Source of the DNA: Paludibacteraceae bacterium
GTDB taxonomy: Bacteria > Bacteroidota > Bacteroidia > Bacteroidales > Paludibacteraceae
Direction of reading: 5' to 3'
Assembly (NCBI GenBank): GCA_028694215.1
Contig: JAQUTW010000021.1
Span: 1 to 38,610, forward strand
DNA: 38,610 nt
The notes below the pieces were generated by a model that ran no database searches, was not told the DNA's origin, and saw nothing but the letters and a program-made list of their open reading frames with translations. Within the stretch, counting starts at the first letter, position 1, and every line of letters starts with the position of its first letter. This document shows positions 8,497-17,029 of this stretch, in pieces. Both the position numbers and the translations under genes were made by a program.

Positions 8497-8694
8497 ATGA
8501 AAAAAGAACAAACCTATCAGCAAGCCATAGACGCTTTGGAAGCTATCATAACCCAACTTGAAAATGGTAGTTTAAGCGTTGATGAATTATCGACACAAAT
8601 AAAAGAAGCCGGTGCATTAATCACTTTCTGTAAAAACAAGCTGCATGAAACAGACGAAAATATCAACAAAATTTTCAGTCAAATAGAAGATTAA
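8497..8694 (+). CDS. xseB: Exodeoxyribonuclease VII small subunit
   Basis: This 65-residue protein binds the XseA catalytic subunit to form exonuclease VII, which degrades single-stranded DNA. The family pattern is clear: YQQAIDALEAIITQLENGSLSVDELSTQIKEAGALITFCKNKL, a two-helix coiled segment. The large subunit gene xseA, often next to xseB, is not here; rnhB takes that place. It is the last gene of the operon, 29 nt before a strong terminator. Confidence 0.92.
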   Translation: MKKEQTYQQAIDALEAIITQLENGSLSVDELSTQIKEAGALITFCKNKLHETDENINKIFSQIED

Positions 8695-8723
8695 GAATGT
8701 CTGATTATTTTACCGGCATCATC

Positions 8724-8756
8724 AAAAACGGCTAACCTTTTAGGTTAGCCGTTTTT
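8724..8756. terminator. Bidirectional terminator between xseB and the M16 peptidase gene
   Basis: A perfect 15-bp inverted repeat (8724-8738, 8742-8756) with a 3-nt loop is flanked by A5 on one side and T5 on the other. It can stop transcription from both converging genes. Confidence 0.92.
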
Positions 8757-8773
8757 AACTTTACCATTAATGA

Positions 8774-11671
8774 TTATTCCTTACTAAATAATGTACTGCG
8801 ACTCACTTTCGTGATTTTTCCCCATTTCGATTCTATCTGCTTCAGATTAATCGTTTTAGGATCGCCCATAATAACGGTTACAATCGGTTTACCTTTGATA
8901 TGAGCCTCATAGAAAGCTTTTATCTGGTCAAAAGTCAAAGCATCAACTTTATCCATATTCACTTTGGCAGGATCATCGGTGTAACCCAAACGCTGCCAAG
9001 CATCGAACGCCTGACTTTTTGAGCGGAACGACGGTTTGGAAGTCAAAGACGATTGACGCAAATAAACTTTTATATTGTCCAAACGTTCAGGATAGAGAGG
9101 CATATCGGTCAATAAGTTCATATAAACATCTACGGCATCGGCCACTTTATCCGGCTGCGTACCAACATAACCGATAAAGAATGTGTTCTTTTTGGTAATC
9201 GGAGGACAAGACATTACACCATAAGCGGTATATGCCATTGAGCGTTTTTCACGAATCTCGTTCATTACCAATCCATTAAATCCGCCACTAAAATACTGAT
9301 CAAAAGCTTCATAATCCACATCATCGGTTATCTCGTATGGGAATCCGTTAATATAGAAATAGATTTTCGCCTGTTGAGCATTTGCATTAGCCAAGAAATA
9401 AATTTTCGATTTATCATACGCCACTCTATCTTTTACAATAGGAGATTCACTGGCTCTCATACCTTCTTTCATCGGCAACACCCGTTTAAATAAATCGGCA
9501 GCTTCCGAAGCCGGTTTATTGCCGACATAATGAACATCAAGCGCATATTCCGTAGCTTTGGCTATTTCAGGAATTAAGTCTCCAATACCCAAAAAATAGA
9601 CTTCTTCAAGAGATAAACGGTCAATATAGTCCGATTTATCATTATAAAAAACATAATCTATTAAAGCATCACTTAAAATATCAACCTCTTTCGTTTCATA
9701 AGAACGAGAACTGTATTCGTTACCAAAGACCTGATCCATTTTTTTCTTATCCAATTTCGGCATCAAAATCTGACGCTGCATCAATTGGCACACTTTTTCA
9801 ATATTCTTTTCATCACCAACAATCTGAATATAAAAATAACTGCCACTGACTCCAAATGAATACGAAGCTCCCAACTCGCTATATTGGCGGCGTAAATCCT
9901 GTGCCTCTGTATTAGGAAGCATACCTGCCGTATTCATCAATTGAGCGGCATATTTCAACTTTGGCAATTTTTCTGTTCCAACGCCATATTTCAACGTCAA
10001 TGTAAAGATGTTGTTTTGTGTATTTTTGGTCGTAAACAATGTTACGTTATCGTATAATTTGGTTTTCGTAACATCGCCAAAATTGTTATATTCTTCCTTG
10101 ACCGTACCAACAGACAACTGCTTAAATTGTTTGTTGTATTCTGTAATCTGTCCTTTCGGCGGATCGAGAGGTTTGATTTCCGGCTTTTTGATTTTAGTTT
10201 TCTTCGGCGTTCCTTCTTCTACTTCTAAAGTCATGTGGTCTCCGCTAAAATATTTTTGAGCCACGACCTGAACATCTTCTTTGGTAACCACCTGAATAGA
10301 TTTATCCATATTGATATATTTTTCTACAGGCAGATTATATGTGAACGCTTCAGTCAGAATATTCGTTTTTGAAGAAGTCGATTCAAACATCAACTCATAA
10401 TTTTGCAACATATTGTCTTTTACCGATTGAAACAACCAATCAGGAATATTACCGTCTTTCAGTTTATCAACTTCAGACATGACAATTTTAGAAGTTGTTT
10501 TGTTACTGTCAAACATACGTTGTTCCGAGTCAAAATACGGAATAGCAAAAACCAGTACGCGTCCTTCATCACGGCGGGCATCATTAACAGCTCCACAACT
10601 CAACACCTCACCATCCAAGTTTAATTTATCCAGCAATCCCGTACCACGATCATTATTCAGCAATTCAATGCAAAAATCAAGTAACAACTCATCTTTATCA
10701 CCTTTTCTAAGTCCATTATATCCCCACATAACTTCCGGATAATAGCCTAATTTAGCAGAAACGGTCGGATTTGTCGAAAGATCGGTATTTTCATATTTCG
10801 GACGTTCAGGAAGCGGTTTTGCCTGCAAACGACCAAATTTTTCCTTAATCATAGGAATAGCCGAAGTTGCATCAAAATTACCAACCAAAATCAACGCCAT
10901 ATTATTTGGCACATACCATCTTTCATAATGTTCGATAAGTTTACTCAAACGTGGATTTTTGATGTGTTCCATTTTACCAATAACATCACGTTCGTAAGGA
11001 TGACCTTTGTACAAGTTACTGAAAATAAAATTAGAAACGTGTGTATTGTTATTATCCTGATACATATTGTACTCTTCAAACACATTTTCCAACTCGGCCT
11101 GAAAAGCGCGAAATACGGGATGAATCAAACGTTCGGAATTAAGTTCCAACCATTTCTCCATCTGAAATGCCGGGAAATTATTAAAATAGGCGGTCACATC
11201 ATAACTTGTAAAAGCGTTTAAGCCTTCACCTCCCATACCTTCAACCAAATTTGAGAAATCGTCTGTTGCTCCATATTGGGCTGCCTCCATAGATTTCTCA
11301 TTGATCTTTTTGGTCAATTCCAAACGAACAGCTTCATCTGTTGTTTCTGCCAACTGGTCATACAATTTGATAATTTCTTCATAGAGCGGTTGCTCTTTTG
11401 CCCAGTCTAAAGCACCTATTTTTTGTGTGCCTTTAAAAAGAACATGTTCCAAATAATGAGCCAATCCGGTATATTCCTGCGGTTCATCAATAGAACCTGC
11501 ACGTACCACCACTCTTCCGTGAACATCCGGCTGATTGTTATCTTCCCACAAATAAACGGTCAGACCGTTATCCAGCGTAAACTGTTGAAATCCTTTTGCC
11601 TTATCTTGAGCAAAAAGGTTTGCACCGGCTACTAAAGCCACTATCAGTGCAAGAGAAATTTTTCTTTTCAT
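8774..11671 (-). CDS. Secreted M16-family (insulinase/pitrilysin-like) zinc peptidase
   Basis: The protein has 965 residues. Residues 1-21 are a Sec signal peptide (cleavage near LFA-QD), so it acts in the periplasm or outer membrane. The inverted zinc motif HxxEH is intact as H72-Y-L-E75-H76, and the third ligand Glu is in QAELENVFEEYN (about 193-195). The spacing between them is longer than in pitrilysin because of a charged helical insertion at about 88-135. A second M16 repeat is seen near 550-750, and the C-terminal part has the R-Y-type EIREKRSMAYTAYG motif typical of the inactive half. The whole protein is thus a fused two-half M16 enzyme degrading peptides. It lies 32 nt after the small HTH gene and may share its transcript. 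Confidence 0.93.
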   Translation of the reverse strand: MKRKISLALIVALVAGANLFAQDKAKGFQQFTLDNGLTVYLWEDNNQPDVHGRVVVRAGSIDEPQEYTGLAHYLEHVLFKGTQKIGALDWAKEQPLYEEIIKLYDQLAETTDEAVRLELTKKINEKSMEAAQYGATDDFSNLVEGMGGEGLNAFTSYDVTAYFNNFPAFQMEKWLELNSERLIHPVFRAFQAELENVFEEYNMYQDNNNTHVSNFIFSNLYKGHPYERDVIGKMEHIKNPRLSKLIEHYERWYVPNNMALILVGNFDATSAIPMIKEKFGRLQAKPLPERPKYENTDLSTNPTVSAKLGYYPEVMWGYNGLRKGDKDELLLDFCIELLNNDRGTGLLDKLNLDGEVLSCGAVNDARRDEGRVLVFAIPYFDSEQRMFDSNKTTSKIVMSEVDKLKDGNIPDWLFQSVKDNMLQNYELMFESTSSKTNILTEAFTYNLPVEKYINMDKSIQVVTKEDVQVVAQKYFSGDHMTLEVEEGTPKKTKIKKPEIKPLDPPKGQITEYNKQFKQLSVGTVKEEYNNFGDVTKTKLYDNVTLFTTKNTQNNIFTLTLKYGVGTEKLPKLKYAAQLMNTAGMLPNTEAQDLRRQYSELGASYSFGVSGSYFYIQIVGDEKNIEKVCQLMQRQILMPKLDKKKMDQVFGNEYSSRSYETKEVDILSDALIDYVFYNDKSDYIDRLSLEEVYFLGIGDLIPEIAKATEYALDVHYVGNKPASEAADLFKRVLPMKEGMRASESPIVKDRVAYDKSKIYFLANANAQQAKIYFYINGFPYEITDDVDYEAFDQYFSGGFNGLVMNEIREKRSMAYTAYGVMSCPPITKKNTFFIGYVGTQPDKVADAVDVYMNLLTDMPLYPERLDNIKVYLRQSSLTSKPSFRSKSQAFDAWQRLGYTDDPAKVNMDKVDALTFDQIKAFYEAHIKGKPIVTVIMGDPKTINLKQIESKWGKITKVSRSTLFSKE

Positions 11672-11703
11672 TTGTTTGTTATTATAAAAATTAATAAAAT
11701 TGA

Positions 11704-11916
11704 TTATTTGCTGTCTGTTCGGAACTCCAAAATATCACCGGGCTGACAATCAAGCACTGTACATATAGCCTCCAACGTACTAAAACGAACAGCTTTTGCC
11801 TTCCCTGTCTTTAAAATAGAAAGGTTGGCAGGCGTAACATCTACTTTTTCTGAAAGTTCATTTAGAGAAATTTTACGGCGCGCCATCATGACATCCAAAT
11901 TGACTATTATAGGCAT
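11704..11916 (-). CDS. YozG-like Cro/CI-type helix-turn-helix regulator
   Basis: The protein has 70 residues. The sequence MARRKISLNELSEKVDVTPANLSILKTGKAKAVRFSTLEAICTVLDCQPGDILEF is a single XRE/HTH_26 domain, filling nearly the whole protein. Members of this group commonly sit beside a DUF2975 membrane protein, as here: the DUF2975 gene ends 13 nt upstream. The pair is probably a small membrane-linked regulatory unit, but target genes are not known. An internal Met10 could be an alternative start. Confidence 0.9.
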   Translation of the reverse strand: MPIIVNLDVMMARRKISLNELSEKVDVTPANLSILKTGKAKAVRFSTLEAICTVLDCQPGDILEFRTDSK

Positions 11917-11929
11917 AATATGTTCATTT

Positions 11930-12589
11930 TTAAATAGTTAAATCCTGCTCTTTTTTTATTCCGGTAGCAATAATAAGTATTTCGTTCATCAATAAAATTA
12001 CCAAACCGATAATAATATCTTCCCAATCGATAATGTCCATGTAACTGATATTGTATTGTGCCAACTCCAATAAAGACTTTGCCCACCATACACGTAAAAA
12101 TTCCCAAAGCGTACTTAATAAGGCAACAACAATAAACATTCGGCCAATAAATTTGATGCGAAGGATATTTTTTTCTTCAAACACTTCAGAACGGCGAAAC
12201 GAAAGAATAATTTTAACAAGCTGTACCAATAAAATCACCACACAAACCAAGATTCCGATATTGAGCAAAACATCAACAACTGTATAAATAATTTCACTTG
12301 TGGAATTTTGTTGTCCGTTTGGCACAAACGTAATGCAGGTAACTTTTTCAGGAACAATAATCATAGCAGACGAATCCTTCACGTTTTCTGCATTCAGTTG
12401 CAAAGAATCTGTGCGCGGTATCAGATTCAACGACATGTGAGTTTGAGAAGTAACCTGCTGCAATTCTTCATATTCTCCTATATTCCAGCCCAAATTAAAA
12501 CCATTCACAAACGAGGTCAGAAAATTTTGAGTGGTGGCAATCAAAAAGCTCACCAATAATAATGTACATAAAATTTTAAGTCGTTTCAT
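11930..12589 (-). CDS. DUF2975-family membrane protein
   Basis: The protein has 219 residues from the ATG at 12589. The frame opens at 12628, but that ATG overlaps the predicted promoter -7 box (12616-12623), so the inner start is preferred. Four hydrophobic segments are visible: one near the N-terminus, one around YTVVDVLLNIGILVCVVILLVQLVKIIL, one around IGRMFIVVALLSTLWEFLRVW, and IIIGLVILLMNEILIIATGI at the end. A loop of about 70 residues lies between the first two, and RRSEVFEEKNILRIKFIG is the family's conserved cytoplasmic loop. The protein sits next to a YozG-like regulator, the standard pairing. The molecular role is unknown; sequestering or controlling the HTH protein is a reasonable guess only. 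Confidence 0.85.
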   Translation of the reverse strand: MKRLKILCTLLLVSFLIATTQNFLTSFVNGFNLGWNIGEYEELQQVTSQTHMSLNLIPRTDSLQLNAENVKDSSAMIIVPEKVTCITFVPNGQQNSTSEIIYTVVDVLLNIGILVCVVILLVQLVKIILSFRRSEVFEEKNILRIKFIGRMFIVVALLSTLWEFLRVWWAKSLLELAQYNISYMDIIDWEDIIIGLVILLMNEILIIATGIKKEQDLTI

Positions 12590-12615
12590 AGAAGCATTTT
12601 TTGAATTTGACACTG

Positions 12616-12647
12616 CAAAGTAACTCATTATTTTTTGAATAACAAAA
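12616..12647 (-). promoter_or_regulatory. Promoter for DUF2975-HTH genes
   Basis: On the minus strand TTG (12645-12643) is followed after 19 nt by TTACTTTG (12623-12616), one mismatch from TAnnTTTG. It lies 27 nt before the ATG at 12589 and decides that start. Confidence 0.5.
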
Positions 12648-12763
12648 TATTTTTATTGTTTTTCGATATTTTTTTTATTAAAAAGAAAGATTTATGCAAC
12701 AAGCACCAAGATAGCGGTAATATGCCACCTCTATATTCTCAACAGACATTTTTAATGACCGTG

Positions 12764-12794
12764 TTGTTTTATAAAAAACAAAATTCTACCTTTG
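12764..12794 (+). promoter_or_regulatory. Promoter for folC
   Basis: TTG (12764-12766) is followed after 20 nt by TACCTTTG (12787-12794), a full Bacteroidota promoter ending 19 nt before the folC ATG. The leader is therefore very short. Confidence 0.7.
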
Positions 12795-12813
12795 CATTCA
12801 ATTTGTTTTTATA

Positions 12814-14034
12814 ATGAATTACAACGACACTATTTCCTATCTGTATGCTGCTGCTCCGATGTTTCAGCAGCACGGAAAATCGGTTTACAAAGCCAATCTC
12901 GACAATACTTATCTTCTTGACAAACAGTTCAATCATCCACACAAACAGTTTAAAAGTGTTCACATTGGCGGCACCAACGGCAAGGGTTCTACTTCACACC
13001 TTTTGGCGGCGACTCTACAATCGGCAGGCTATAAAGTAGGACTTTACACTTCGCCACATCTTAAAGATTTTCGTGAACGCATCCGTATAAATGGTACAGA
13101 AATTCCTGAACAAGAAGTGATTACCTTTGTAGAGAACAATAAAATACTGATTGATAATTTGAAACCATCTTTTTTTGAGATTACCACTTTGCTGGCTTTT
13201 TGTTATTTCGCCAACGAAAAAGTGGATATTGCCATTATAGAAGTAGGCTTGGGCGGGCGTTTGGACTGTACCAATATTATATCTCCCGAATTGTCTGTTA
13301 TTACAAATATTTCGCTTGATCACACAGATATTTTAGGCGACACTCCGGCAAAAATTGCCACCGAAAAAGCCGGTATCATTAAACCGAAAACTCCTATAGT
13401 CATTGGCGAAACAACACCCGAGACACTACCGATTTTTATGGAAACGGCACAAAAAAACGGTGCTCCCATTTATTTTGCAGAAAAAGAAAATTTTGAACAA
13501 CTGCCGTCAATCGAACTGACAGGTATTTATCAGGAAAAGAATAGACGCACAACGCTCACTGCAATAAAAATTTTACGCGAGAAAGGCTGGAAAATTACCG
13601 AAGAAGCCATCAGTAAAGGTTTTGCCAATGTAGTTGAATTGACACATCTGCAAGGGCGCTGGCAAAAATTAGGAGCCAATCCTACCATTATTTGTGATAC
13701 GGGACACAACGAAGGTGGCATCGCTTATGTTTGTGAACAACTGAAACAACAAACTTTTGAACAGTTACATATCGTTTTCGGTATGGTCAGTGACAAGAAA
13801 ATTGACCATGTATTGGCACTATTACCAAAAAATGCCATTTATTATTTTACCAAAGCACAAATTCCGAGGGCACTTGATGAAAAACAGTTACAATCACAAG
13901 CTCTCAATTTTGGGTTGCATGGGAACGCCTACCCAACTGTCGAAAGCGCTCTTGATAACGCAAAAAAAGCAGCTTCACCCAACGACCTTATTTTTATAGG
14001 AGGCAGCAACTATGTTATTGCCGAAATCATTTAA
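12814..14034 (+). CDS. folC: Bifunctional folylpolyglutamate/dihydrofolate synthase
   Basis: The protein has 406 residues of the Mur ligase superfamily. It adds glutamate to dihydropteroate and to folates, using ATP. Visible motifs are the P-loop HIGGTNGKGSTSHLL (about 50-64), SPHLKDFRERIRING (folate loop), VDIAIIEVGLGGRLDCTNII (the E and N-terminal lid motif), SLDHTDILGDTPAKIATEKAGIIK with the carbamylated-Lys region, and GRWQKLGANPTIICDTGHNEGG of the C-terminal glutamate ligase domain. The length is slightly short but complete. It is transcribed alone, from the promoter at 12764-12794 to the terminator at 14053-14084. Confidence 0.96.
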   Translation: MNYNDTISYLYAAAPMFQQHGKSVYKANLDNTYLLDKQFNHPHKQFKSVHIGGTNGKGSTSHLLAATLQSAGYKVGLYTSPHLKDFRERIRINGTEIPEQEVITFVENNKILIDNLKPSFFEITTLLAFCYFANEKVDIAIIEVGLGGRLDCTNIISPELSVITNISLDHTDILGDTPAKIATEKAGIIKPKTPIVIGETTPETLPIFMETAQKNGAPIYFAEKENFEQLPSIELTGIYQEKNRRTTLTAIKILREKGWKITEEAISKGFANVVELTHLQGRWQKLGANPTIICDTGHNEGGIAYVCEQLKQQTFEQLHIVFGMVSDKKIDHVLALLPKNAIYYFTKAQIPRALDEKQLQSQALNFGLHGNAYPTVESALDNAKKAASPNDLIFIGGSNYVIAEII

Positions 14035-14052
14035 AAATTTTAGAGTAAAATA

Positions 14053-14084
14053 AAAAAAGCAGAAGTTTAAACTTCTGCTTTTTT
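14053..14084. terminator. Bidirectional terminator between folC and ppdK
   Basis: A perfect 16-bp inverted repeat (14053-14068, 14069-14084) has its centre TTTAAA as loop. A-run and T-run flanks let it end both converging transcripts. Confidence 0.92.
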
Positions 14085-14106
14085 GTATTCTCCCAAAGGA
14101 GAGTTT

Positions 14107-16836
14107 TTATTTTACATCTTTCAATGCGGCTTGCGCTGCTGCCAAACGTGCAATAGGCACACGGAATGGTGAGCAACTTACGTAATTCAAGCCAACGCGA
14201 TGGCAAAATTCAACAGATGATGGTTCGCCACCATGTTCGCCGCAAATACCGCATTTCAAATCCGGACGTACACTGCGACCTTTTTCGGTTGCCATTTTTA
14301 CCAATTGACCGACACCGTTTTGGTCAAGTACTTGGAACGGGTCATTCTTCAAAATTTTCATATCCAAATAAGCCGGCAAGAAAGAAGCAATATCATCACG
14401 GCTATAGCCAAACGTCATTTGCGTCAAGTCGTTTGTACCGAAAGAGAAAAATTCTGCTTTGCTGGCAATGCGGTTAGCAGTAAGGGCAGCACGCGGGATT
14501 TCAATCATTGTACCGACTTTGAAATCAATGCTGTCGCCTACTTCTTTAAACAATTGAGCAGCTGTTTCACGAATTACCTTTTCCTGTGCGGCAAATTCAT
14601 ACAAAATACCTGTCAACGGCACCATTATTTCGGGGTGTGTTTCTACGCCTTCTTTTTTCAATTCCAACGCTGCACCCAGAATGGCACGTGTCTGCATTTC
14701 GGTAATGCAAGGATAAGTGTTTCCCAAACGGCAGCCACGGTGACCGAGCATCGGATTGGCTTCGTGTAAAGCTTCTACGCGCTGACGAACAGTTTCAAAC
14801 GAAACGCCCATAATTTGTGCCAACTCACGTTGTTCTTTTTCTTCGTGAGGAACAAACTCGTGCAATGGCGGATCGAGCAAACGAACGGTAACCGGACATC
14901 CTGCCATAGCTTTAAATATACCTTTGAAGTCAGCTTTTTGATAAGGCAAAATTTTAGCCAAAGCTTTACGGCGTCCTTCTACATCTTCAGCCAAAATCAT
15001 TTCACGCATTGCGCGGATTTTTTCGCCTTCAAAGAACATGTGTTCGGTACGGCAAAGTCCAATACCAACAGCACCAAAATTACGAGCTACCAACGCATCG
15101 TGCGGAGTGTCGGCATTCGTACGAACTTTCAATTTAGTATATTTGTCAGCCAAAGTCATCAATTCCTGAAAATCCTTGTCCAATTCAGCTGCTTTGGTAG
15201 CTACTGCACCAACATAAACTTCACCGGTAGAACCGTTCAACGAAAGATAATCGCCTTCTTTCAAGGTAATACCGTTTACACTGACAGTTTTTGCCACATA
15301 GTCGATAACTAATGCACCGGCACCGGAAACGCAGCATTTACCCATACCACGTGCCACAACTGCAGCGTGTGAAGTCATACCGCCACGAGCAGTCAAAATA
15401 CCTTCGGCAGCAGCCATACCGGCCAAATCTTCGGGTGATGTTTCGATACGTACCATGATGATACGTTCGCCTTTGGCATGCCATACGGTTGCATCGTCAG
15501 CATTGAATACGATTTTACCGCAAGCAGCACCCGGAGATGCAGCCAAACCTTTGGTCAGCACTTGGGCTTCTTTCAAAGCTTTTTTGTCGAAAATAGGGTG
15601 GAGCAGTTCGTCTAACTTGTTAGGCTCAACACGCAATACAGCTTCTTTTTCGGTAATCATACCTTGATGAAGCATATCTATGGCAATTTTTACCATGGCA
15701 GCACCTGTACGTTTGCCGTTACGTGTCTGCAAGAACCACAATTTACCTTCTTGTACGGTAAATTCCATATCTTGCATATCTTTGTAGTGATTTTCCAATT
15801 TGGTTTGGAGCGTATCTAGTTCTTTGTAGATTTCAGGCATAGCTTCTTCCATTGAAGGATATTTTGCTACACGATCTTCTTCTGATACACCGGCCAATTT
15901 AGCCCAGCGTTGTGAACCTATTTTTGTGATTTGTTGTGGTGTGCGAATACCGGCAACAACGTCTTCACCTTGAGCATTGATAAGATATTCACCAACGAAT
16001 TGATCTTCACCTGTTGCAGCATCGCGGCTGAAGCAAACGCCTGTAGCTGAGGTGTTACCCATGTTACCAAATACCATGGCTTGAACAGAAACTGCAGTTC
16101 CCCATTCTGCCGGAATTCCTTCCATTTTACGATAAAGAATGGCGCGTTCGTTCATCCAGCTGTCGAATACGGCACAAATGGCACCCCACAACTGTTCGTA
16201 AGCACATTCAGGAAAATCTTTGCCGGTTTGAGTTTTAACAGCGGCTTTGAATTTTGTAACCAATTCTTTCAAATCGTCAACGGTCAGTTCCGTATCCAAT
16301 TTCACGCCACGAGCTTTTTTAACTCCTTCAATGATGGCTTCAAACGGATCGATATCGGTTTTGTTTACCGGTTTCATACCAAGCACAACATCGCCATACA
16401 TTTGAACGAAACGACGGTAAGAATCCCAAACGAAACGCGGATTTCCCGTTTTCTTCGTCAAGCCTTCCACTACTTTGTCGTTCAAACCGAGGTTAAGAAT
16501 AGTATCCATCATACCCGGCATAGAAGCACGTGCACCGGAACGAACAGAAACCAACAATGGATTTTCAACATCGCCGAATTTCGATTTCATTAAGCCTTCG
16601 ATATGTGCAACGGCTTTCTCGACATCTTCTTTCAGAAGTTCTACCACTTTATCCTTGCCAATTTCGTAATATTCATTACATACATCGGTGGTAATTGTAA
16701 ATCCGGGAGGAACCGGAACACCAATTAAATTCATTTCGGCAAGGTTGGCACCTTTACCGCCAAGCAGATTTCGCATATCTGCTTTACCTTCGGCTTTACC
16801 ATTTCCAAAGGTATAAACTCGTTTTTTGTTGTCCAT
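14107..16836 (-). CDS. ppdK: Pyruvate, phosphate dikinase
   Basis: The protein has 909 residues. It interconverts pyruvate + ATP + Pi with phosphoenolpyruvate + AMP + PPi, and serves PPi-linked glycolysis or gluconeogenesis in anaerobes. The N-terminal ATP-grasp domain carries NLLGGKGANLAEM and SVRSGARASMPGMMDTILNLG. The central phosphohistidine domain holds GGMTSHAAVVARGMGK with catalytic His490 and the adjacent regulatory-type Thr-Ser. The C-terminal PEP/pyruvate TIM barrel ends with FSFGTNDLTQMTFGYSRDD and KCGICGEHGGEPSSVEFC, the latter with the catalytic Cys. It is monocistronic, with its own promoter at 16884-16914 and the shared terminator downstream. No regulatory-protein gene is beside it. 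Confidence 0.98.
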   Translation of the reverse strand: MDNKKRVYTFGNGKAEGKADMRNLLGGKGANLAEMNLIGVPVPPGFTITTDVCNEYYEIGKDKVVELLKEDVEKAVAHIEGLMKSKFGDVENPLLVSVRSGARASMPGMMDTILNLGLNDKVVEGLTKKTGNPRFVWDSYRRFVQMYGDVVLGMKPVNKTDIDPFEAIIEGVKKARGVKLDTELTVDDLKELVTKFKAAVKTQTGKDFPECAYEQLWGAICAVFDSWMNERAILYRKMEGIPAEWGTAVSVQAMVFGNMGNTSATGVCFSRDAATGEDQFVGEYLINAQGEDVVAGIRTPQQITKIGSQRWAKLAGVSEEDRVAKYPSMEEAMPEIYKELDTLQTKLENHYKDMQDMEFTVQEGKLWFLQTRNGKRTGAAMVKIAIDMLHQGMITEKEAVLRVEPNKLDELLHPIFDKKALKEAQVLTKGLAASPGAACGKIVFNADDATVWHAKGERIIMVRIETSPEDLAGMAAAEGILTARGGMTSHAAVVARGMGKCCVSGAGALVIDYVAKTVSVNGITLKEGDYLSLNGSTGEVYVGAVATKAAELDKDFQELMTLADKYTKLKVRTNADTPHDALVARNFGAVGIGLCRTEHMFFEGEKIRAMREMILAEDVEGRRKALAKILPYQKADFKGIFKAMAGCPVTVRLLDPPLHEFVPHEEKEQRELAQIMGVSFETVRQRVEALHEANPMLGHRGCRLGNTYPCITEMQTRAILGAALELKKEGVETHPEIMVPLTGILYEFAAQEKVIRETAAQLFKEVGDSIDFKVGTMIEIPRAALTANRIASKAEFFSFGTNDLTQMTFGYSRDDIASFLPAYLDMKILKNDPFQVLDQNGVGQLVKMATEKGRSVRPDLKCGICGEHGGEPSSVEFCHRVGLNYVSCSPFRVPIARLAAAQAALKDVK

Positions 16837-16883
16837 AAAATTGATTTATTTAAAATAGAAAATGATACAAAATTTTGGGATTG

Positions 16884-16914
16884 CAAATTTACTATTTTAT
16901 TTTTAAATAATCAA
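16884..16914 (-). promoter_or_regulatory. Promoter for ppdK
   Basis: On the minus strand TTG (16914-16912) is followed after 20 nt by TAAATTTG (16891-16884), an exact match to the Bacteroidota consensus, 47 nt before the start codon. Confidence 0.7.
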
Positions 16915-16972
16915 GATAGTAATTTGCACGTTTAGGGGAAATTGAAAAGAAGGATTTTTTTGATTAAGACAG

Positions 16973-17006
16973 AAAAAAAACCACACTATCAAAAAATAAT
17001 GTGGTT
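16973..17006 (-). terminator. Terminator of the 407-residue secreted protein gene
   Basis: AACCACA (16979-16985) pairs with TGTGGTT (17000-17006) around a 14-nt loop. On the minus strand it is followed by eight T residues. It lies 23 nt after the stop codon at 17030. Confidence 0.75.
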
Positions 17007-17029
17007 CCCTATTTCGATTAATGATGCTT

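Noticed and set aside
14166-15312. Several plus-strand frames of 100-178 codons opposite ppdK
   Set aside because: They are shadows of the conserved ppdK frame. The predicted peptides are Cys/Phe/His-rich with no signal or motif.
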